Of a stretch of 64,000 nt of DNA, positions 41,037 to 50,038 are shown piece after piece. How positions within the stretch are numbered: position 1 is the first letter of the stretch; each line of letters opens with the position of its first letter. The notes beneath the pieces are model-generated. The model saw only the letters and a list, made by a program, of their open reading frames with translations, searched no databases and was not told the DNA's origin. The stretch spans positions 1 to 64,000 of the forward strand of contig CAKSEC010000003.1 of assembly GCA_934446355.1 (NCBI GenBank), in the 5' to 3' direction. The stretch is from an uncultured Oscillospiraceae bacterium. GTDB lineage: Bacteria > Bacillota > Clostridia > Oscillospirales > Ruminococcaceae. The position numbers and the translations under genes are program-made.

Positions 41037-41092
41037 CATATTATTTTACCATAACCGTGCGATTATGTCAACATTCATGGTAAAATATTATG
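41037..41092 (-). promoter_or_regulatory. Promoter of sufC-sufB/D with flanking inverted repeat
   Basis: Minus-strand TTGACA (41071-41066), 17-nt spacer, TAAAAT (41048-41043). The promoter is enclosed by a 16-bp inverted repeat, CATATTATTTTACCAT (41037-41052) and ATGGTAAAATATTATG (41077-41092), whose arms differ at one base. The left arm covers the -10 box, so a dimeric or looping repressor could bind here. Between 41093 and 41210 nothing else is evident. Confidence 0.75.
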
Positions 41093-41210
41093 AGCGGGTG
41101 CGGCATTATGAAGCGCTTGTGCGGTGTTCCCTTTTATAAAATCATGCCGGTATTATTTGTTTATGTTGCACAAAAATCCTCGCAAAAGCGCTTTTTTTCG
41201 TTCGGAGAAG

Positions 41211-41239
41211 TTGCACAGTTTCAAATTATATGGTATAAT
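41211..41239 (+). promoter_or_regulatory. Sigma-A promoter of the TrpXYZ-like importer
   Basis: TTGCAC, 17-nt spacer, TATAAT with extended TGG. The leader holds a small hairpin GTGTGC/GCACAC (41244-41268) and ends in AAAGGAGAA before the start codon. Confidence 0.8.
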
Positions 41240-41334
41240 ACTTGTGTGCGCAGATAGCTTTAGCACACGAAAGCCAGAAAGCGTAAAAGCCCAAAAGCGC
41301 ACGGCATTATATACAAGACAAAGGAGAAACCAAC

Positions 41335-42354
41335 ATGAAGATCAAGAAGATTTTTGCCGCATTTGCTGCGGCAGCAATGGCAGTTTCATTTGCAGGCTGT
41401 TCCGGCGGAACTTCCTCCGGCAGCACCTCTGAAAGCGGCAGCACCGCAAGCGGCACTGACGGCGGCGACAAGGTATACACAATAGGTATCTGCCAGCTCG
41501 TTCAGCATGAGGCACTTGACGCTGCAACAAAGGGCTTCAAGGACGTTCTTACTGAGAAGCTTGGCGACAAGGTACAGTTCGAGGAGAAGAACGCAGGCGG
41601 CGAAAGCACAAACTGCACCACAATATGCACAGGCTTCGTTGCTTCCAACGTTGACCTTATCCTCGCAAACGCAACAGGCGCACTTCAGGCTGCAAGTTCT
41701 GCGACTGCTACCATTCCGATTCTCGGTACCTCGGTAACCGACTATGCTACCGCTCTTTCCATCGACAACTGGACAGGTACTGTCGGCACAAACGTTTCCG
41801 GTACATCTGACCTCGCACCGCTTGACGAGCAGGCTAATATGCTGCTGGAGATGTTCCCTGACGTAAAGCAGGTAGGTATCCTCTACTGCTCTGCAGAGGC
41901 TAACTCAAAGTATCAGGCTGTTGAGTTCGGCAAGGCTCTGACAAACGCAGGCGTTGCTTTCAAGGAGTACAGCGCAGCTGATTCCAACGAAATAAGCACC
42001 GTTACCACCACCGCTATCGGCGAGTGCGACGTGCTCTATATCCCGACCGACAACACTATGGCTTCTTCTACAGAAACTATCAGAAATATCGTCGTTCCTG
42101 CAAAGATACCGGTTATCGCAGGCGAGGAGGGCATTTGCAAGGGCTGCGGCGTTGCTACGCTTTCCATCAGCTATGAGGACCTCGGCAGAAAGACCGGCGA
42201 GATGGCTTATGAGATACTTGTAGAGGGCGCAGACATTTCCACAATGGCAGTACGCTCTGCAACCTCCGACATCAAGAAGAAGTATAACGCTGAGATATGC
42301 GCAGAACTGGGCATCACACCGCCCGCTGACTACGTTGCTATCGCAGCAGACTGA
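41335..42354 (+). CDS. ABC importer substrate-binding lipoprotein (TrpX-like)
   Basis: 339 aa with signal peptide and lipobox SFAGC, then a Ser/Gly/Thr-rich linker. The core starts YTIGICQLVQHEALDAATKGF and contains ANATGALQAASSATATIPILGTSVTDY and VGILYCSAEANSKYQAV, the ABC_sub_bind family. Members include TrpX for tryptophan/tyrosine uptake; the ligand here is inferred only by family. First gene of a three-gene importer. Confidence 0.88.
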   Translation: MKIKKIFAAFAAAAMAVSFAGCSGGTSSGSTSESGSTASGTDGGDKVYTIGICQLVQHEALDAATKGFKDVLTEKLGDKVQFEEKNAGGESTNCTTICTGFVASNVDLILANATGALQAASSATATIPILGTSVTDYATALSIDNWTGTVGTNVSGTSDLAPLDEQANMLLEMFPDVKQVGILYCSAEANSKYQAVEFGKALTNAGVAFKEYSAADSNEISTVTTTAIGECDVLYIPTDNTMASSTETIRNIVVPAKIPVIAGEEGICKGCGVATLSISYEDLGRKTGEMAYEILVEGADISTMAVRSATSDIKKKYNAEICAELGITPPADYVAIAAD

Positions 42355-42371
42355 TTCCCGGCAGATCCAGA

Positions 42372-42412
42372 ATGCAAACGGGGTGCGGACTATCCGTTCC
42401 CCGCTTCTGCAT
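42372..42412 (+). other. Intercistronic hairpin in importer operon
   Basis: ATGCA...CGGGG / CCCCG...TGCAT stem between the binding-protein and permease genes, without a T-run. Such hairpins often stabilise the binding-protein mRNA, giving more binding protein than permease. Confidence 0.5.
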
Positions 42413-42460
42413 AAAGTAAGGCAGTAAAAATATTACAGAAAAAACATATCGGAGAAAACC

Positions 42461-43507
42461 ATGGACTTATTCTTACAAAAGCTCACCACATTCGGAAACG
42501 CCCTGCCCGGCGATATCACGCAGGGGCTTATCTGGGGCGTACTCGCCATCGGCGTATTCATCACCTACAAGATACTTGACTTTGCGGACCTCACCATTGA
42601 TGGAACGCTGGGTCTGGGCGGCGTTACTGCGGTGGTACTCATCACAGCGGGCGTGCCTGTTCCGGTCGCAATGATAATCGCATTCTTTGCGGGGTGTGCG
42701 GCGGGTCTTTGCACTGCGCTGCTGAACACCATGCTGGGTATTCCGGGCATTCTTTCCGGCATACTCACGCAGCTTGCGCTTTATTCGATATTCCTTGACA
42801 TAAACGGCAAGGCTAATGCGCCGGTCAGCGTGGACAGATTCCCGCTGGTCATCTCGTCACGCTATGTTACGCCGGGCAACGAGGTAATAGACATAATCCG
42901 CACGGTGGGCACGGGACTTCTGTTCGTGGTGCTGATTATTGCGGCGCTGTACTGGTTCTTCGGTACGGAGTATGGTATGTCGATACGTGCGACAGGCTGC
43001 AACTCCTCTATGTCCAAGGCTGAGGGTATCAACACAAAGCGCACCACTATCGTGACGCTGGTCCTTTCAAACGGTCTGGTCGGTCTTGCGGGCGCACTGC
43101 TGTCACAGTATCAGGGCTTTGCGGACGTAAACATGGGCAGAGGCGCTATCGTTATCGGCCTTGCGGCAGTTATCATAGGAATGGTGCTGGGCGAGGTGCT
43201 GTTCGGTAAGCATTTCAACTTTGTTGCTAAGCTTTCGTTCACGGCACTGGGTGCGATAATCTACTTCGTGGTACTTAGAATAGTTCTTCTGCTGGGTCTT
43301 TCCACAGACAACACCAAGCTGTTTTCCGCTATCATCGTTGCAATATTCCTTGCAGTGCCCTATCTGCAGAAAGCTGCAAAGACTTCGTTCAGGCGCGCGG
43401 GAAAGCGTTCGACGGCAGTCGGCGCGGCAGTCGTGGCTGAATCGGAGCATTTGCAGGAAGCGCTGAAGAATACAGTCACAAACGGCGGCAAAAAGGAGGG
43501 CGAGTGA
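42461..43507 (+). CDS. ABC importer permease (TrpY-like)
   Basis: 348-aa membrane protein with about nine helices. ITYKILDFADLTIDGTLGLGGVTA and MSIRATGCNSSMSKAEGINTKRTTIVTLVLSNGLVGLAGALLSQYQGFADVNMGRG are typical of permeases paired with ABC_sub_bind proteins (branched-chain permease superfamily). The next gene begins 1 nt after its stop. Confidence 0.9.
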   Translation: MDLFLQKLTTFGNALPGDITQGLIWGVLAIGVFITYKILDFADLTIDGTLGLGGVTAVVLITAGVPVPVAMIIAFFAGCAAGLCTALLNTMLGIPGILSGILTQLALYSIFLDINGKANAPVSVDRFPLVISSRYVTPGNEVIDIIRTVGTGLLFVVLIIAALYWFFGTEYGMSIRATGCNSSMSKAEGINTKRTTIVTLVLSNGLVGLAGALLSQYQGFADVNMGRGAIVIGLAAVIIGMVLGEVLFGKHFNFVAKLSFTALGAIIYFVVLRIVLLLGLSTDNTKLFSAIIVAIFLAVPYLQKAAKTSFRRAGKRSTAVGAAVVAESEHLQEALKNTVTNGGKKEGE

Positions 43508-43508
43508 T

Positions 43509-44315
43509 ATGCTGGAACTCATCAATCTCAGAAAAGCGTTCAATCCCGGCACGATAAACGAAAAGAAAGCCCTCAACGGCGTATCCATAAAGCTGGAGGA
43601 CGGCGACTTCGTGACGATAATCGGCGGCAACGGCGCAGGTAAATCCACCACGCTGAATGCAGTCGCAGGAGTTTGGCCGGTAGACGAGGGTTCTATACTT
43701 GTGAACGGACAGAATGTCACAGGACTTTGCGAGCACAGACGTGCGAAGTACATCGGCAGAGTGTTTCAGGACCCTATGACAGGTACTGCAGCAGATATGG
43801 AGATACAGGAGAATCTTGCGCTTGCCGCACGCCGCGGAAAGACAAGGCTTCTGAACTGGGGCATAACACGCCGTGAGCGTGAGGAATACCATGAGCTGCT
43901 GAAGAAGCTCGGTCTGGGACTTGAGGACAGAATGACCAGCAAGGTCGGACTGCTTTCGGGCGGTCAGCGTCAGGCGCTCACGCTGCTGATGGCTACGCTG
44001 AAGAAGCCGCAGATACTGCTGCTGGACGAGCACACGGCGGCACTCGACCCGAAAACCGCCGCAAAGGTGCTGCAGCTTTCCGATGAGATAATCGCTGAGA
44101 ATCACCTGACTGCGATGATGGTCACGCACAACATGGCGAATGCCATCGAATACGGCAACAGGCTCATCATGATGAACGACGGCAGGATAATCTACGACGT
44201 CAAGGGCGAGGAAAAGAAGCGCCTGACCGTTGACGAACTCATGCAGAAATTCGAGGAAGCAAGCGGCACTGCGCTCAACAACGACCGTATGCTGCTTTCT
44301 AAGGGCAACCACTAA
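43509..44315 (+). CDS. ABC importer ATP-binding protein (TrpZ-like)
   Basis: 268-aa ATPase: Walker A GGNGAGKSTTLNAVAG, signature LLSGGQRQALTLLMATL, Walker B ILLLDEHTAALDPKT, switch H MVTHNM. GGAGGGCGAG precedes the ATG. The HTAALDP form is common in this transporter subgroup. Confidence 0.93.
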   Translation: MLELINLRKAFNPGTINEKKALNGVSIKLEDGDFVTIIGGNGAGKSTTLNAVAGVWPVDEGSILVNGQNVTGLCEHRRAKYIGRVFQDPMTGTAADMEIQENLALAARRGKTRLLNWGITRREREEYHELLKKLGLGLEDRMTSKVGLLSGGQRQALTLLMATLKKPQILLLDEHTAALDPKTAAKVLQLSDEIIAENHLTAMMVTHNMANAIEYGNRLIMMNDGRIIYDVKGEEKKRLTVDELMQKFEEASGTALNNDRMLLSKGNH

Positions 44316-44341
44316 GCTTTGATTTTATCCGATATGAGTTT

Positions 44342-44370
44342 CCCCCGCAGTTAAACTGCGGGGGATTTCT
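44342..44370 (+). terminator. Intrinsic terminator of importer operon
   Basis: CCCCCGCAGTT / AACTGCGGGGG, followed by ATTTCTGCTGTATT. Confidence 0.85.
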
Positions 44371-44386
44371 GCTGTATTAATAAATA

Positions 44387-44410
44387 ACCCCCGGCTGTTA
44401 CACCGGGGGT
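44387..44410 (-). terminator. Terminator of the flotillin gene
   Basis: ACCCCCGG / CCGGGGGT; on the minus strand it is followed by TATTTATTAATA, a T-rich tail. Confidence 0.8.
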
Positions 44411-44415
44411 AAGAT

Positions 44416-45996
44416 TTACTGCTGTACCATTTCGTTAGTAGGTGCGGTGGGTGCAGTTTCGGGCTTGGGGACTGACGGTGCGGGGGCTTCCGAATTTAGT
44501 CCGGACGCCATTGCCTTGCCCGTCACAAAGCTGCCTACAAGGGATTTCAGGTCAACGCCCAGACCCTCAAGCAGTCCTGAGGATGCCTGAGTTGTGGCTT
44601 CGGTGATGTCCTTGACCAGCTTGGAGGCGTTTCCGTCGCCGTACATGGTGATCTTGTCCACGTTCTCCAGCGGCTTTGCGATAGCCTGTGCGACTTCCGG
44701 CATTTTCTCGAAGTACATCTGCAGCACGGCTGCTTCTTCCATCTTGCGCATTGCTTCGGCTTTCTTGTCAAGACCCTCAGCTTCTGCGAGCGCCTTTGCA
44801 CGGACTGCTTCCGCTTCGGCAAGACCCTTTGCACGGATACCCTCGGCTTCCTGCTCGGCAGCGTATCTTGCGGCTTCTGCACGGGATTTCTCGGCTGCGG
44901 CTTCATTCTGAGCCGTTACAAGGATAGCTGCGGCTTCGTTCTTCTTTATCTCCAGCTCGGCTTCGGCGTTCTGGATATCCTCGTACTTCTTAGCTTCTGC
45001 GTTTCTCTGGACGGTGTAAAGTTCTGCGTCGGCTCTCTGCTGGGCTGCGTATTTCTGCGCTTCTGCGGTCTTTTTGACCTCGGCTTCGAGGGCGCGCTCT
45101 TTTATCTCGGCTTCCTTTGCCTTTATCTCGACTTCCTTTTCCTGCTTTGCGAGATTTGCGTTTGCGGAGGTTATTTCGATGGTCTTGCGCTGCTCCTCCT
45201 GCTGGATAGTGTAGGCTGCGTCGGCTTCCGCCTGCTTGATGTCGGCGGCACGCTTCAGTTCTGCCTGCTTGATGGCAAGTTCGTTCTGGCGCTCTGCGAT
45301 AGCTGTTTCGGAATCTATCTTGGCGTCGTTTGCCTTGCGGTTTGCTTCCGCCTGAGCTATCTTGATATCACGTTCCGCTTCTGCCTTGGAGATAGCGGCT
45401 TTCTTCTTTATCTGCATGGTGTTGTCGATACCCATATCGTTGATGATACCGTTATCGTCAACGAAGTTCTGGACATTGAACGACACTATTTCAAGACCCA
45501 TAGCGCGCAGGTCGGGGTCTGCATTCTGCTTGACCTTATCTGCGAACGCCTGACGGTTGGAAACCATCTCTTCAAGGCGCATCTGACCGACGATCTCACG
45601 CATATTACCTTCGAGCACCTCACGTGCAACGCCGGTGATATACTGCACGTTGCGGTTGAGGAAGTTCTGCTGGGCACGCTGGATAGTGTCTGCGTCAGGG
45701 GATATCTTGACGTTTACGACTGCGTCAACGGAGATGTTGATGTAGTCGGCTGTGGGAACTGCCTGTGCGGTCTTTACATCGACGGACATCAGGGCGAGTT
45801 CCAGTATATCGCACCTTTCAAGGAACGGCAGCTTTACGGTAGCCTTACCGATGACGACCTTTGCTTTTCTCCTCAGACCGCTGATTATGTACGCCTTATC
45901 CGGCGGCGCCTTGCGGTAGCCTGCGGTGAAAATGATGATGAATACGACAATGATCGCCGCCACGGCGATAAGTACGCTGGGTTCGATATCTGGCAT
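44416..45996 (-). CDS. Flotillin-family SPFH membrane protein
   Basis: 526 aa. N-terminal hydrophobic anchor (residues 7-27), SPFH/band-7 domain (CDILELALMSVDVKTAQAVPTADYINISVDAVVNVKI, then REVLEGNMREIVGQMRLEEMVSNR), a very long Ala/Glu-rich coiled coil (about 215-440, many EA and EAEA steps), and a C-terminal domain ending in a Pro-rich tail. Flotillins scaffold membrane microdomains. GGAGG precedes the ATG. It follows the Hpt gene by 60 nt and is probably in one unit with it. Confidence 0.94.
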   Translation of the reverse strand: MPDIEPSVLIAVAAIIVVFIIIFTAGYRKAPPDKAYIISGLRRKAKVVIGKATVKLPFLERCDILELALMSVDVKTAQAVPTADYINISVDAVVNVKISPDADTIQRAQQNFLNRNVQYITGVAREVLEGNMREIVGQMRLEEMVSNRQAFADKVKQNADPDLRAMGLEIVSFNVQNFVDDNGIINDMGIDNTMQIKKKAAISKAEAERDIKIAQAEANRKANDAKIDSETAIAERQNELAIKQAELKRAADIKQAEADAAYTIQQEEQRKTIEITSANANLAKQEKEVEIKAKEAEIKERALEAEVKKTAEAQKYAAQQRADAELYTVQRNAEAKKYEDIQNAEAELEIKKNEAAAILVTAQNEAAAEKSRAEAARYAAEQEAEGIRAKGLAEAEAVRAKALAEAEGLDKKAEAMRKMEEAAVLQMYFEKMPEVAQAIAKPLENVDKITMYGDGNASKLVKDITEATTQASSGLLEGLGVDLKSLVGSFVTGKAMASGLNSEAPAPSVPKPETAPTAPTNEMVQQ

Positions 45997-46056
45997 ATTT
46001 CCTCCTTTTGGCTGGGCTGTCCGGTATGGAGCAGCGCTGGTTAGGGTTTTATTTGC

Positions 46057-46422
46057 TCATTTATATCTTTTGCAGATGTCGGCGGCGCGGTAGTAATTTT
46101 CCTGCAGCCGGCTGAAATCAGCCGCACAGCCGCCATATTCACCTGCACGGATATCGTCAACTATTTTCTTCGCCGGAATGAACACACCGTTCAGCCCGAT
46201 ATTTCCGGCAAGACCTTTCAGAGAATGCGCCGTGAAAAGCATACTCTGATAATCCTCGTTTTCTGCGGCAGTGGTCAGTTCAAGCACCACGCCGTCTGCT
46301 GCGTCGAAGAATTTATACAGGAACTTCAAGAACATCGCTTCATTATCCATAAAATGCTCTATCATTTCCGGAACGTTCAGTCCCACTGTCTGCATTTCTT
46401 CGCAGAATTCCTTAGTAACCAT
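46057..46422 (-). CDS. Histidine phosphotransfer (Hpt) domain protein
   Basis: 121-aa four-helix Hpt module. The phosphorylated His lies in LFTAHSLKGLAGNIG. Hpt proteins relay phosphate between hybrid kinases and response regulators; no kinase or regulator is adjacent. ATG at 46422 is preceded by GGGGTGATG. Upstream of flotillin and probably cotranscribed. Confidence 0.92.
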   Translation of the reverse strand: MVTKEFCEEMQTVGLNVPEMIEHFMDNEAMFLKFLYKFFDAADGVVLELTTAAENEDYQSMLFTAHSLKGLAGNIGLNGVFIPAKKIVDDIRAGEYGGCAADFSRLQENYYRAADICKRYK

Positions 46423-46441
46423 TACATCACCCCTATCTTAT

Positions 46442-46470
46442 ATTTTACCATTTGCCAGATTATTCGTCAA
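46442..46470 (-). promoter_or_regulatory. Promoter of the Hpt-flotillin unit
   Basis: Minus-strand TTGACG, 17-nt spacer, TAAAAT, placed 20 nt before the Hpt start codon. Confidence 0.75.
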
Positions 46471-46513
46471 GATTTCTGAGTTAATTTGATGAATTTTGTA
46501 GGATTAAACAAAA

Positions 46514-46540
46514 ATGCCCCCTGAAAATTTCAGGAGGCAG
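46514..46540 (-). terminator. Terminator of mreB
   Basis: On the minus strand TGCCTCCTGAAA / TTTCAGGGGGCA followed by TTTTTGTTT. Confidence 0.88.
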
Positions 46541-46563
46541 CAAGGTGTGTCATTATGCGAAAA

Positions 46564-47580
46564 TCACTTGAAGTTGTAAAGCTGTATCTGCTCGAAGCCG
46601 TCAAGCAGTTCTCCGGACATTTTGAATGCGGCGTCAACTCCTCTTGCTACGCATTCTATGGGGTTATCCGCAACGAAGCAGGGCGCACCGACGTTGTCGG
46701 AGATGAGTTCAGGCAGACCGCCCAGCATTGCTCCGCCGCCGGTCAGCAGGATACCGTTGGAGAGGATATCGCCGACAAGCTCAGGCGGTGTGGATTCAAG
46801 CACCAGCTTCACCTGCTCGACTATCTCCATTGCGTTTTCGTGTATTGCTTCGTAAATGTCACGGTCGGATATTTCGAGGCTTTCGGGCAGACCCTTGAGC
46901 AGGTTTCTGCCGCGGATAGTCATTTTCTTTTCGCCGGTCGGGTCGAATACGTTGGCTATTTCCATTTTGGCTTTTTCGGCGGTCTTTTCGCCGATGAGTA
47001 TTTTGTATTTCTGGGTGATATGGCGGATTATCGCCTGATCGAATTTATTGCCCGCCATTTTGATGGAGCGGCTCTGTACGATACCATTGAACGAAACTAT
47101 CGCAACGTCCGCAGTACCGCCGCCGATATCCACGACCATAGTGCCGTTGGGCTTTGAAATGTCAACGCCTGCGCCGATGAGCGCAGCTATTGGCTCTTCG
47201 ATAAGGAACACCTTGCGTGCGCCGGCGGACATTGCCGCTTCGACCACCGCCCTGCGCTCCACGTCCGTGACGGAGGAGGGTACGCACAGCACTATGCGGG
47301 GCTTCATCATTGCGCCGCCGTTCACCATGTGGATAAACTCACGTATCATGGCTTCGGTCATGTCGTTGTCGGATATTACGCCGTCTTTCAGCGGACGTAC
47401 TGCGACGATATATTCGGGCGTTCTGCCTATCATCTTGTATGCGTCGGAGCCTACTGCAACGACCGCTTTTTTCTTCTTGTCATACGCCACAACGGACGGT
47501 TCGTTGAGCACTATGCCCTTGCCGGCTATGGTGATGATTATATTCGCTGTGCCAAGGTCTATTCCTATATCTAATGCCAT
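46564..47580 (-). CDS. mreB: MreB/Mbl-type cell-shape actin homologue
   Basis: 338-aa actin-fold protein that guides lateral cell-wall synthesis. Phosphate-1 motif DIGIDLGTANIIITIAGKGIVLNEPSVVAY, GRTPEYIVAVRPLKDGVISD, phosphate-2 VVDIGGGTADVAIVS, and adenosine motif GILLTGGGAML. ATG at 47580 follows GGAGAAT; an upstream in-frame reading to 47610 lacks a ribosome-binding site. No mreC/mreD are adjacent, so it may be the Mbl- or MreBH-like paralogue. Confidence 0.95.
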   Translation of the reverse strand: MALDIGIDLGTANIIITIAGKGIVLNEPSVVAYDKKKKAVVAVGSDAYKMIGRTPEYIVAVRPLKDGVISDNDMTEAMIREFIHMVNGGAMMKPRIVLCVPSSVTDVERRAVVEAAMSAGARKVFLIEEPIAALIGAGVDISKPNGTMVVDIGGGTADVAIVSFNGIVQSRSIKMAGNKFDQAIIRHITQKYKILIGEKTAEKAKMEIANVFDPTGEKKMTIRGRNLLKGLPESLEISDRDIYEAIHENAMEIVEQVKLVLESTPPELVGDILSNGILLTGGGAMLGGLPELISDNVGAPCFVADNPIECVARGVDAAFKMSGELLDGFEQIQLYNFK

Positions 47581-47674
47581 AATATATTCTCCGTTCTTTA
47601 TATCTAACACGATTATTGTATACGTGTTCTAATCAACTCTTCCTTTGTATAAGAGGTAATAAATTTCGATTTCT

Positions 47675-47703
47675 ATTATATCATATTGTATCCCGATTTG
47701 CAA
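47675..47703 (-). promoter_or_regulatory. Promoter of mreB
   Basis: Minus-strand TTGCAA, 17-nt spacer, TATAAT with extended TGA; it overlaps the last codons of cca, so mreB is transcribed on its own. Confidence 0.8.
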
Positions 47704-49048
47704 CATATTTTTCAGCTTCCTGCAAAAGAAATTCCCTTTCGTTGGGAAAACTTCCGTCAACTACCCCGTCAAGCAGGAATTTCAGCACCTCGCCCATAAG
47801 CGGCGACGGCGGGACTATGCCGGAAAGCGACCTGCCATCTACTGCAAGCTGCTTTGTGGTAAGGCAGCATTCTGCGGAAAGCTCGTGCATACGCTCCAAT
47901 ACGCTTCGCCATTTATCGCACCGTCCGTGAAATTCGGGGCTTTGCGCCATATTGTCGGCGATGTGCGCCATGGCTATGTCCTGAGCAGACTGCTCGCCGT
48001 GCTTCGACAGGAATCTGCGCAGCGCCTTTTCGTTTTCGGGAAGCGGCACGTCATGATATTTGATTATACCGCAGACCCGCTCACGCAGGGCTGTGCTGCA
48101 TTTCAGGCGGCGCAGTATCACGTCCGCCATTTCCTCGCTGACCGCCGCATGACCGTAAAAATGCCCCTCGCCGTTTTCGTCCAGCGAAAACCTATGGGGC
48201 TTTCCTATGTCGTGCAGGAGCAATGCGAGGGTGAGCGGCAGGGCGTTTTCGCTGCTGCGGGAAAGCAGTGCGGCATTCTCTGCGGCGCAAATGCTGTGCT
48301 GATATACGTCCAAGCAGTGGTATTTTGAATGCTGCTCGAAGTCGAAGCATTCACGAAGTTCGGGGATAATGACGGCGAAGATATCACGGAATCTGCTCAT
48401 TACACGGCGGATATTGTGCCATGACTCACGGCCGGTGAGCATTCCGGAAAGTTCGGAGAAAATGCGCTCGGCGGAGATATTGAGCAGCAGTTCACGGCTG
48501 TCCAGCATTGCAAGGGCGGTGTATTTCTCTATCTCGAAGCCAAGGGAAGCGGAAAAGCGCAGACCCCGCAGGATACGCAGGGCGTCCTCGTGGAAGCGTT
48601 TTTCGGGCTCGCCGATACAGCGGATAACTCTGCGGCGTATGTCCTCAGCGCCGCCGAAGTAGTCGAACATTCCCCGCTTGGGGCTGTAGGCTATGCCGTT
48701 CACCGTGAAGTCACGGCGGGCTATATCCTCCCGCAGGCTGCGGGTGAAGCTGACGTGGTCGGGGCGGCGGCTGTCGTGATATTCGCCGTCTACACGGTAG
48801 GTGGTTATCTCGACGGGGGAGCCGTCCGCTATCACGGTGACTGTGCCGTGCTTCATTCCGGTTTCTATCAGCCGCATTCCCGAAAAGACGCGCTCGGTTT
48901 CCTCAGGCAGGGCGGAGGTGGTTATGTCGTAGTCGTGCGGCGTGTTTCCCATAAGGCTGTCACGCACGCAGCCGCCTACTATAAACGCCTCATACCCCGC
49001 ATTTTCGAGCATATCAAGCACTTTCACGATATATGATGGAAGCTGCAC
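47681..49048 (-). CDS. cca: CCA tRNA nucleotidyltransferase
   Basis: 455-aa enzyme that adds or repairs tRNA 3' CCA. N-terminal polymerase motif FIVGGCVRDSLMGNTPHDYDITTSA (GG and the two Asp), then RREDIARRDFTVNGIAYSP-type block (residues about 95-115), and RFHEDALRILRGLRFSASLGF. A C-terminal HD-like domain (LLHDIGKPH) is present. All tRNA genes visible here already encode CCA, so repair is its main job on them. Confidence 0.96.
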   Translation of the reverse strand: MQLPSYIVKVLDMLENAGYEAFIVGGCVRDSLMGNTPHDYDITTSALPEETERVFSGMRLIETGMKHGTVTVIADGSPVEITTYRVDGEYHDSRRPDHVSFTRSLREDIARRDFTVNGIAYSPKRGMFDYFGGAEDIRRRVIRCIGEPEKRFHEDALRILRGLRFSASLGFEIEKYTALAMLDSRELLLNISAERIFSELSGMLTGRESWHNIRRVMSRFRDIFAVIIPELRECFDFEQHSKYHCLDVYQHSICAAENAALLSRSSENALPLTLALLLHDIGKPHRFSLDENGEGHFYGHAAVSEEMADVILRRLKCSTALRERVCGIIKYHDVPLPENEKALRRFLSKHGEQSAQDIAMAHIADNMAQSPEFHGRCDKWRSVLERMHELSAECCLTTKQLAVDGRSLSGIVPPSPLMGEVLKFLLDGVVDGSFPNEREFLLQEAEKYVANRDTI

Positions 49049-49063
49049 GAAGATACCTCCAAA

Positions 49064-50038
49064 TCAGTCCTGCTTGTCGGGCAGGCTTTCGTCCGAGGAT
49101 TTTTTCAGCTTTATCTTGGACATCTTGCGTATCCTTGAATAAATGAAGGCGAGCACCACAAGAAGCAGTTCGGGGATAGTCTGCCAGAGTCTTGATACCA
49201 CGGACACGACCATTGCGTCGCTCTGCGGCATGATAAGGCACAGACCGGCAACGATTATGCCCTCTCTTACGCCAAGGCCGGACGGAGCGAATATCGCAAG
49301 AATGCCCATGATGGCGGAAATGCCCCAGATTCCGGCGCAGAAAAGAAGCTGTGAATATTCGACGGCGGGGTAGATGGATTTTGTCAGGATAAAGAAGCCA
49401 ACGCCGACGATAAGCCAGTTGCCGATGAACAGAAGCACTACCTTCAGCATCTGGGTGTACTTCATCGGTATCTTCAGGTCTTTTTTGAATATCTTTCCGA
49501 TAAGACCGAGGAAGAAGTTTATTATTTTGGGGTGAATGCACACGAAGAACAGCACGATAAGCGCCACGGTCGCCCATTTGTAGTTCTCCAGAAGTTCGTT
49601 CGGGAAGAACAGCAGCGACACGATGAACAGCATTGCCGCACCCAGCAGCGTGCATATATTCTCGATGAAGAAGCAAACGGTGACCTTTGACAGCGGAGCG
49701 TCCTCTTCCTTGTAGTAGGTCAGGCGGGCTGCCAGCATGAACACCTTGCCGGGGATATACTTTCCGAGAATGGAATAGAGGTAGCTGGTCACGGCTTTTT
49801 CGTATTTAATGGAGCAGTTGTTCAGCTTGGTAATATAATGCCACAAAGAAGCCAGAGTAAACTTATACACGAAATAAAACAGCATGGACAGCACAAATAT
49901 GCCCATATCGACATTCATTATTTTGTCGGAAAACTCGTCCCAGTTCTTCCAGAAGTACCATACCAGAAAGACCACGACAAGCACGCCGAAAAGTATTTTC
50001 AGCCCCTTTAGTATTTGCTTTTTGCTAGGCTTTTTCAT
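49064..50038 (-). CDS. UPF0104 / lysylphosphatidylglycerol synthase-type membrane protein
   Basis: 324-aa polytopic membrane protein with about eight helices. The family motif (PSGLGVREGIIVAGL, about residues 255-270) is conserved. Members move or transfer lipids or glycolipids; here the neighbour is a pyruvyl transferase, so a role in surface-glycan export is possible. ATG at 50038 overlaps the upstream stop (ATGA). Not a full MprF (lacks the synthase half). Confidence 0.9.
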   Translation of the reverse strand: MKKPSKKQILKGLKILFGVLVVVFLVWYFWKNWDEFSDKIMNVDMGIFVLSMLFYFVYKFTLASLWHYITKLNNCSIKYEKAVTSYLYSILGKYIPGKVFMLAARLTYYKEEDAPLSKVTVCFFIENICTLLGAAMLFIVSLLFFPNELLENYKWATVALIVLFFVCIHPKIINFFLGLIGKIFKKDLKIPMKYTQMLKVVLLFIGNWLIVGVGFFILTKSIYPAVEYSQLLFCAGIWGISAIMGILAIFAPSGLGVREGIIVAGLCLIMPQSDAMVVSVVSRLWQTIPELLLVVLAFIYSRIRKMSKIKLKKSSDESLPDKQD

